DNA of 64,000 bases, from the NCBI GenBank assembly GCA_964604675.1, contig CAZSAT010000002.1, positions 1 through 64,000 of the forward strand, written 5' to 3'. Below, one piece after another: positions 59,583-64,000 of the stretch. The notes under the pieces are model-generated. The model was not told where the DNA came from. It did not search any database and worked only from the letters and a program-made list of their open reading frames with translations. The first letter of the stretch is position 1. Every line of letters begins with the position of its first letter. Origin of the DNA: CAZSAT01 sp964604675 (lineage in GTDB: Bacteria; Myxococcota_A; UBA796; CAJQPC01). The position numbers and the translations under genes are program-made.

Positions 59583-60143
59583 ATGCTCGCCAGGATGGTC
59601 CGGGTGGCCCTCTCGGGGCCGATCGTCGGCATGGTGACGAAGGTCTACATCCCGGTCCTGTTCCCGCTCACGTTCCTCATTGCCCTGGCGGCGCTCAAGC
59701 TCGACGCGTTGTTGGGCTTCGACGCGGGGTTCCTGCCCAGTCCCGCGAACTTCGGCGTGGCGGCGGCCAGCTTCGTCGTCGGTGCCGTGTGGTGGATCTG
59801 GGTCTACACCCAGCTGGTCACCGAAGGCGCCGGTTCGCCGTCCCCAACGGCCGGTCGCACCACCAAGCTCGCGCGCACCGGTATCTACGCGTACTGTCGC
59901 AATCCCAGCGTCCATGGCAAGCTGTTGGGCGTCCTTGCGGTCGGATTCGCCCTCAACAGCTTCAGCTTCTGCTTCCTCCTCGTCCCCATGCTCCTCGCCG
60001 GTTCCCTCGTCGAGAAGGTGGTTCGCCAGGAACCGCAGCTCATCGAAGTGTTCGGCGAGGAGTACATTCGTTACCGCGAAGAAGTTCCCCTCTTCATCCC
60101 CTGGGGGCTGTTCCTTCCCTGGAAGCGCCCCAAGTCGTCGTGA
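59583..60143 (+). CDS. Isoprenylcysteine methyltransferase-like membrane protein
   Basis: 186 residues with four membrane helices. The C-terminal region has GRTTKLARTGIYAYCRNPSVHGKLLGVLAVGFAL (RNP motif) and FGEEYIRYREEVPLFIP, typical of ICMT/PEMT-like membrane methyltransferases that use SAM. In bacteria these often methylate lipids. It stands eight bases before a radical SAM gene. ATG at 59583 with AGGGAG seven bases upstream. Confidence 0.8.
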   Translation: MLARMVRVALSGPIVGMVTKVYIPVLFPLTFLIALAALKLDALLGFDAGFLPSPANFGVAAASFVVGAVWWIWVYTQLVTEGAGSPSPTAGRTTKLARTGIYAYCRNPSVHGKLLGVLAVGFALNSFSFCFLLVPMLLAGSLVEKVVRQEPQLIEVFGEEYIRYREEVPLFIPWGLFLPWKRPKSS

Positions 60144-60151
60144 GGTCGTAG

Positions 60152-61600
60152 ATGGACATCACCCTGGTCAACCCCCCCGAGCAGCTCCGCATCTGGGCCG
60201 GCATCCCCAAGGCCATGGCCTATGGCGTGTACTGCTTCCCGCCGCTGGGGCTCCAGTACATCCAGGCCTCGGTCGAGAAGCGCACGCCGTGGAAGGCCGA
60301 GATCTACGACCCGGTCGTCGACGACCTCGACTACCCGGACTTCGAGGAGGAGCTGAAGCGCTACCCCCTCGACCTCGTCGGCATCTCGACCTACACGCAC
60401 TCCCTGCCGGACGTGCAGCAGACCGTCAACGTGATCCGCAAGATCAACCCGAACGCGGTGATCGTCGCCGGTGGTCCGCACACGTCGATGTTCCCCGACT
60501 ACGCGATCATGCTCGACGGCGTGGATGCCATCACCACCGGCGACGGTGAGGATGCCTTCGTGGAGATGGCGCAGGCCTTCGACGCCGGCAAGGACTTCGA
60601 AGGCATCGAGGGCGTCTGGTTCCGCAAGGACGGCCAGATCGTCAAGAACAAGAACCGGGCCTCCACCCGGAGCCTCGATGCGTACCCCTGGCCGGATCGC
60701 AGCCGCACCCGGTACCGCGACTACTACCTCCCGGGCACCAAGCAGCCGCTCTCCACCACGGCCATCACGAGCCGCGGTTGCCCGCACAGTTGCCCCTTCT
60801 GCCTGACCTACAAGAAGCAGTACCGGATCCGCGCCATCGACAACATCCTCGACGAGATCGAGCACTGCCTGTCGCTCGGCATCACCGAGACCCACTTCAT
60901 CGACGACCTGTTCACGCCGAACAGCCAGTGGGTGTTGAAGTTCTGCGACGCGGTCGAGCGTCGCGGGATCAAGTTCAGCTGGGGCTACAAGACCACGATC
61001 GCCGGCACGACCCGCGAGCAGATCCGCCGCTGCGCGGAGACCGGCTGCACCAAGATCCACTTCGGGGTCGAGTCCGCCAACAACGAAGGGCTGGACGTCT
61101 GGGGCAAGCACTGCGACACCGAGGACGTGCACCGCGTGTTCCGCTGGTGCCGCGAGGAAGGCGTCCGGAGCGTGGCCTACATCATGCTCGGTGGTCCTCA
61201 CGAGCGGACCATGGACGAAGCGATCGTCAACCTCGACGAGATGCTGAAGCTCGACGCGCACTTCGCCGTGTTCGCGGTCTTCTCGCCCTACCCGGGCACC
61301 GAGTCCTTCGAGGACGGTGCGAAGAAGGGCCTGTACCCGGCCGACTGCTGGGACAAGCTGATGAAGGATCCGCTCTGCGGCGTGGAGGTGCCCGCGTGTT
61401 GGGAGGAGCACCTGTCCAAGGAAGAGATCCTCGAGCTGCTCAAGATCGCGCACCGCAAGTTCTACTTCCGGCCCAAGTTCATCGCGCGCTCGGCGGCCCA
61501 GCTCGCCACGCCGTCGGAGTTCAAGCGGCTCGCTCAGGGCGCTCTCTCCATCGTGAAGCTCGAGCTGCTGAACCACCGGAGCCGGACTGCGCCGGTCTAG
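60152..61600 (+). CDS. B12-binding-domain radical SAM protein
   Basis: 482 residues. The first 150 residues form a cobalamin-binding-type domain (VNPPEQ, GISTYTHSLPDV, VIVAGGPHTSM). The radical SAM cluster motif SRGCPHSCPFCL (CxxxCxxC) lies near residue 209. It belongs to the group of B12-type radical SAM enzymes used for methylation and other carbon-bond changes, often in lipids. It lies eight bases after an ICMT-like gene, a pairing that suggests modification of a lipid or isoprenoid; the substrate is unknown. Confidence 0.9.
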   Translation: MDITLVNPPEQLRIWAGIPKAMAYGVYCFPPLGLQYIQASVEKRTPWKAEIYDPVVDDLDYPDFEEELKRYPLDLVGISTYTHSLPDVQQTVNVIRKINPNAVIVAGGPHTSMFPDYAIMLDGVDAITTGDGEDAFVEMAQAFDAGKDFEGIEGVWFRKDGQIVKNKNRASTRSLDAYPWPDRSRTRYRDYYLPGTKQPLSTTAITSRGCPHSCPFCLTYKKQYRIRAIDNILDEIEHCLSLGITETHFIDDLFTPNSQWVLKFCDAVERRGIKFSWGYKTTIAGTTREQIRRCAETGCTKIHFGVESANNEGLDVWGKHCDTEDVHRVFRWCREEGVRSVAYIMLGGPHERTMDEAIVNLDEMLKLDAHFAVFAVFSPYPGTESFEDGAKKGLYPADCWDKLMKDPLCGVEVPACWEEHLSKEEILELLKIAHRKFYFRPKFIARSAAQLATPSEFKRLAQGALSIVKLELLNHRSRTAPV

Positions 61601-61607
61601 GGACCTG

Positions 61608-61895
61608 GTGCTGGGGGTGGTCCTGCTCACGGGCGGGGCCGCGCTCGCGGGTGACTTCTTCTCGGCCCTGAACCAGGTCGAGGAGCAGTCGGAGAACGTG
61701 CGCGTGGCAACCACACGCTTCCGGACCACGGCGGCGCTGAGCCAGGAGGCCGGACGGCCGGTGGCGCTGAGCGCGCTGGAAGCCGACGCGGCGGACCTGC
61801 GTCGTGAGCTCACCCGCATGGAGCAACGGCTCGCCAGGCTCGAGGCGCAGCCCCCGCCCGAGACCGAGCGGCCCGAGCAGCCCGCCCCGCGGTAG
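61608..61895 (+). CDS. Small secreted coiled-coil protein
   Basis: 95 residues. GTG start; signal MLGVVLLTGGAALAGDFF. The mature part is one helix with heptads (ADAADLRRELTRMEQRLARLEAQ) and a Pro-rich tail. Function unknown; perhaps a periplasmic partner. The stop TAG (61893..61895) is also the first half of TAGGCT for the kinase gene. It follows the radical SAM gene by seven bases. Confidence 0.6.
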   Translation: MLGVVLLTGGAALAGDFFSALNQVEEQSENVRVATTRFRTTAALSQEAGRPVALSALEADAADLRRELTRMEQRLARLEAQPPPETERPEQPAPR

Positions 61896-61898
61896 GCT
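61893..61898 (+). promoter_or_regulatory. -10-like hexamer TAGGCT whose TAG is the upstream stop codon
   Basis: GGTAGGCT followed by five bases and the GTG at 61904. The hexamer begins with the stop codon of the small secreted protein. Same octamer and spacing as at 21159 and 43655. Confidence 0.6.
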
Positions 61899-61903
61899 GC
61901 GCC

Positions 61904-63073
61904 GTGGCCAGGACGTCCCGCAAGTTCCACCTCAAGCGCGAGCTCGGCACGGGCTCGTTCGGCACCGTGTACCTGGCCGAGATGGTCAGCGCGGGCGACT
62001 TCAAGAAGCTGGTCGCCGTGAAGGTGTTGAAGCCCGAGGTCGAGAGCACCACCGACGCGGCCCGGCGCCTGCGCGACGAGGCCCGTATGCTCGGTCGCTT
62101 GCGCCACCGGAACATCGTGCAGGTCGACGACCTGGTGCGGCTCGAAGGGCGCTGGGCCGTGGTGATGGAGCACGTCGAGGGGCCCGACCTCATCGCGGTG
62201 CTCACCGCGGCCGGTGTGGCGGAGGGCAGCTACCCGGTGCGCGCGGCGCTGGAGACCATGGCCCAGGTCGCCCGCGCCCTGGATGCGGCTTACGACGGTG
62301 CGTCGACGGTGGGCGGTCGCGCCCTCCGCCTCATCCACCGGGACATCAAGCCGTCGAACCTGAAGCTCACCAGCGACGGTGACGTGAAGGTGTTGGACTT
62401 CGGCATCGCCCGGGCCGACTTCAGCGAGCGCGAGGCGCGCACAGGCTCGATGCGCTTCGGATCGGTTCCCTACATGGCCCCCGAGCGGTTCCTGGGCGAG
62501 CCGGAGGTGCACGGTGGCGACGTGTACTCGATGGGGTGTGTGCTCTTCGAGCTGCTCGTAGGGAAGCGCCTGGGCCAGCTCCCGCTCGACGAGGACGAGC
62601 GGCGTCCAAAGCTGGACGAGAAGCTCGCGCCGTTGGCGGAGCGCTTGCCGCGCGTGACGGAGTTGCTACGGGAGATGCTCGCGTGGAACCCCGAGGCGCG
62701 TCCCGGCGCCTTGGAGGTCGCGAGCCGCCTGCAGCGGCTCGCCGAGCGCCACGACAGCGAGTCCCTCGACAGCTACGCACGCCGCTTCGTTCCCAAGGTG
62801 CCGCTCTACGTGATCGACGGCAGCCGCGATGTCGATGGCCTGCTGGAAGAGGAGGTCGACACGCTGGAGGTTCTGCCCACCGAAGCCGTGCAGCCCGTCG
62901 GAACCGCGGGGCTGCCGTTCCTCCCGTCGTCGTCCAAGCTCACGTGGCCGCTGATCGGCCTGCTGCTCGCCGTGCTCGGCATGCTGATCGGCTGGTACAC
63001 CAGCCGGCACGTCTGGTACGCCGACCTGAACCCGGTCGGTCCGGGCACGGAGCGTCCGGTCCCGGTGGACTGA
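61904..63073 (+). CDS. Membrane-anchored Ser/Thr protein kinase
   Basis: 389 residues. The kinase domain occupies residues 8 to 285: LGTGSFGTVYLAE glycine loop near 15, VAVKVL with the Lys near 40, HRDIKPSNLKL near 145, DFGIARA near 165 and MAPERF near 190. A linker of about 60 residues leads to one membrane helix (WPLIGLLLAVLGMLIGWYTS, about 348 to 368) and a short periplasmic tail. All catalytic residues look intact, unlike the degenerate P-loop in the larger regulator. It may phosphorylate targets of the PP2C phosphatase. GTG start; TAGGCT five bases upstream. Confidence 0.92.
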   Translation: MARTSRKFHLKRELGTGSFGTVYLAEMVSAGDFKKLVAVKVLKPEVESTTDAARRLRDEARMLGRLRHRNIVQVDDLVRLEGRWAVVMEHVEGPDLIAVLTAAGVAEGSYPVRAALETMAQVARALDAAYDGASTVGGRALRLIHRDIKPSNLKLTSDGDVKVLDFGIARADFSEREARTGSMRFGSVPYMAPERFLGEPEVHGGDVYSMGCVLFELLVGKRLGQLPLDEDERRPKLDEKLAPLAERLPRVTELLREMLAWNPEARPGALEVASRLQRLAERHDSESLDSYARRFVPKVPLYVIDGSRDVDGLLEEEVDTLEVLPTEAVQPVGTAGLPFLPSSSKLTWPLIGLLLAVLGMLIGWYTSRHVWYADLNPVGPGTERPVPVD

Positions 63074-63096
63074 CCTCGAAGGCGTGCGTGGTGCCA

Positions 63097-63184
63097 GGCG
63101 CCGGGACGGCGCCGCCGCCCGACCCCCTCTGGAGGGGGGCAGCACGCCGGAGGCGTGCGTGGGGGGAACACGTAGGTTCCCCCC
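63097..63184. repeat. Array of four perfect hairpins after the kinase gene
   Basis: Four separate perfect stems stand one after another: GGCGCCG/CGGCGCC (63097..63113, GGA loop), CCCCCTC/GAGGGGG (63123..63138), GCACGCC/GGCGTGC (63142..63158, GGA loop) and GGGGGGAAC/GTTCCCCCC (63161..63184, ACGTAG loop). None has a T run. GGCGTGCGTGG appears twice (63081 and 63152). Dense stems of this kind suggest a transcription barrier or a repetitive palindromic element. Confidence 0.6.
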
Positions 63185-63196
63185 TCAGCAAGTCGA

Positions 63197-63264
63197 ACAC
63201 GATCATCACCGCGTGAGGCAAGGCGCCGGGACGGCGCCGCCGCCTCACGTGGTGATGATCGTGT
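63197..63264. repeat. 23-bp inverted repeat with a nested hairpin, copied from the end of the next gene
   Basis: Left arm 63197..63219 and right arm 63242..63264 are reverse complements with one mismatch (G opposite T, still able to pair as RNA). The loop (63220..63241) contains the same GGCGCCG-GGA-CGGCGCC hairpin as at 63097; a 24-base segment is repeated directly at 63096..63119 and 63221..63244. The right arm is the final codons (TIITT stop) of the radical SAM gene at 63245; the left arm is its inverted copy. Confidence 0.65.
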
Positions 63265-64000
63265 CCATGTTGGCCCAGCGCCGCCAGAGCGTGTCGGTCA
63301 TCTCGCCTTCGACCGCCATCTTGCCGGCCATCATGCCCATCTTCACGAAGTTGGTTCCCGTGGCGAGCTGGATCAGCGGCCAGGGGTGCTTCTTGAGGAA
63401 CGTCGACTTGGCGAGCTGTCGCAGCACCGGCCGCGGCACGAAGTCCTTGCTCAGCATCTGGGTGAGCGCGATCCAGAAGGTGTGCTCCACGGGTCGCGGG
63501 TACTGCAGGTTCACGCGGTGCTGGTAGAAGACCCGGGTGTTCTTCCCCTCGACGTCGTACTCGCTGATGATCCCGTTCTCCAGGAGCTTCTTGACCAGCT
63601 CGGAGCCCGGGAACACGGTCATCGAGAAGAGGTAGAGGTCGAAGGGCCTGGGAAAGCTCGACACCATCTTGAACAGCGCTTCCTGGTCCTCTGCGGTGGA
63701 CACGGGGTCGTCGAAGATCAGCTGGAAGTGCGGCTTGATGCCGAGGCGGTGGTACAGCTGCGCGATCTCCTCGATCGACTGGTTCTTCACGCGCCGATCG
63801 TAGAGGTGCCCGGTCACCCGCTCGGACGACTGGATGCCCATGTAGACGCCGACCAGGCCCGCGTCGCGGAGCATGCGGAAGCGCTCCTCGTTCACCAGCT
63901 TCGGCTCGATGAAGATCTCGAAGGGGAGCCCGACTTCCCTGGGGTAGATCTCGCAGAAGTCCTCGAGCCAGGCCTTCTGGAAGTTGAAGACCTCGTCGTC
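63245..64000 (-). CDS. Radical SAM protein, C-terminal part (gene runs off the right edge)
   Basis: The last 251 codons are present. The segment begins DDEVFNFQKAWLEDFCEIYP and contains PFEIFIEPKLVNEE, MLRDAGLVGVYMGIQSSE and LGIKPHFQLIFDDPVST, which are the barrel strands of a radical SAM enzyme of the B12-dependent type; the CxxxCxxC site would lie beyond the edge. The C-terminal region (about 80 residues) is helical. Product unknown. The end of the gene lies inside a large inverted repeat. Confidence 0.8.
   Translation of the reverse strand, partial: DDEVFNFQKAWLEDFCEIYPREVGLPFEIFIEPKLVNEERFRMLRDAGLVGVYMGIQSSERVTGHLYDRRVKNQSIEEIAQLYHRLGIKPHFQLIFDDPVSTAEDQEALFKMVSSFPRPFDLYLFSMTVFPGSELVKKLLENGIISEYDVEGKNTRVFYQHRVNLQYPRPVEHTFWIALTQMLSKDFVPRPVLRQLAKSTFLKKHPWPLIQLATGTNFVKMGMMAGKMAVEGEMTDTLWRRWANMDTIITT

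Noticed and set aside
63074..63244. A classical Rho-independent terminator after the kinase gene
   Set aside because: There are several strong stems but none is followed by a T run on either strand.

Overview
This window comes from a high-GC genome, most likely a member of the Myxococcota (Deltaproteobacteria in the broad sense) assembled as a draft or metagenome bin. The pointers are GC-rich coding throughout, a protease ending in a MYXO-CTERM-like tail (166..2088), MopE-like calcium/metal-repeat and Asp-Thr-rich lipoproteins, OmpA with thrombospondin type 3 repeats, many short lipobox lipoproteins, and eukaryotic-type Ser/Thr kinases with a PP2C phosphatase. Two runs of exactly ten Ns (30011..30020, 38082..38091) are scaffold gaps. 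The lineage call is inference; I ran no search.

Layout. 1-2.7 kb: the tail of an unknown gene, a 3' fragment of a tRNA-Thr, a secreted metalloprotease and a divergent secreted protein. 2.7-17.9 kb is mostly core metabolism: priA and a sugar nucleotidyltransferase; a PP2C phosphatase; dksA facing an outer-membrane protein; ribF-aroE; an oligopeptide-type binding protein; a receiver-EAL protein; and the serine operon serA-serC with a DUF1292 gene and a sulfatase-like lipoprotein. 18-31.5 kb is accessory: a large MopE/fibrinogen-like lipoprotein, a lipoprotein with a CxxCH motif, an HU-domain/leucine-rich-repeat fusion, a desaturase, a lipoprotein-DUF1549-DUF1501-dioxygenase operon, and an internally deleted relative of the arylsulfotransferase-like gene found intact at 43699..45117. 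31.5-38.7 kb: an alcohol dehydrogenase divergent from a TetR-OMF-MFP-RND efflux operon. 38.7-43.7 kb: a 1448-residue TPR-kinase-ATPase-TPR regulator. 43.7-53.2 kb: the arylsulfotransferase-like lipoprotein, a deacetylase/hydrolase fusion, a flavoprotein-membrane ferredoxin fusion with a permuted FAD motif, an alpha/beta hydrolase, cysH and an epimerase, then OmpA and a small lipoprotein. 53.2-64 kb: two paralogous polytopic membrane proteins, a glycosyltransferase, lipoproteins, a membrane methyltransferase-like protein with a B12/radical SAM enzyme, a second Ser/Thr kinase, a dense hairpin array, and the end of another radical SAM gene.

How it works together. Operons are tightly packed, and start codons of downstream genes overlap the stop before them (GTGA, TTGA, ATGA, TGATG). 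Genes that begin a transcription unit often have no Shine-Dalgarno sequence. Instead a TANNNT hexamer, often TAGGCT, lies 5 to 6 bases before the start codon, which is what leaderless transcription would look like. In two places the TAG of that hexamer is also the stop codon of the upstream gene. This recurrent signal, the hairpin array at 63.1 kb, the HU/LRR fusion and the permuted flavoprotein are the least ordinary things I see. I found no CRISPR array, integrase, transposase or intact rRNA or tRNA gene.
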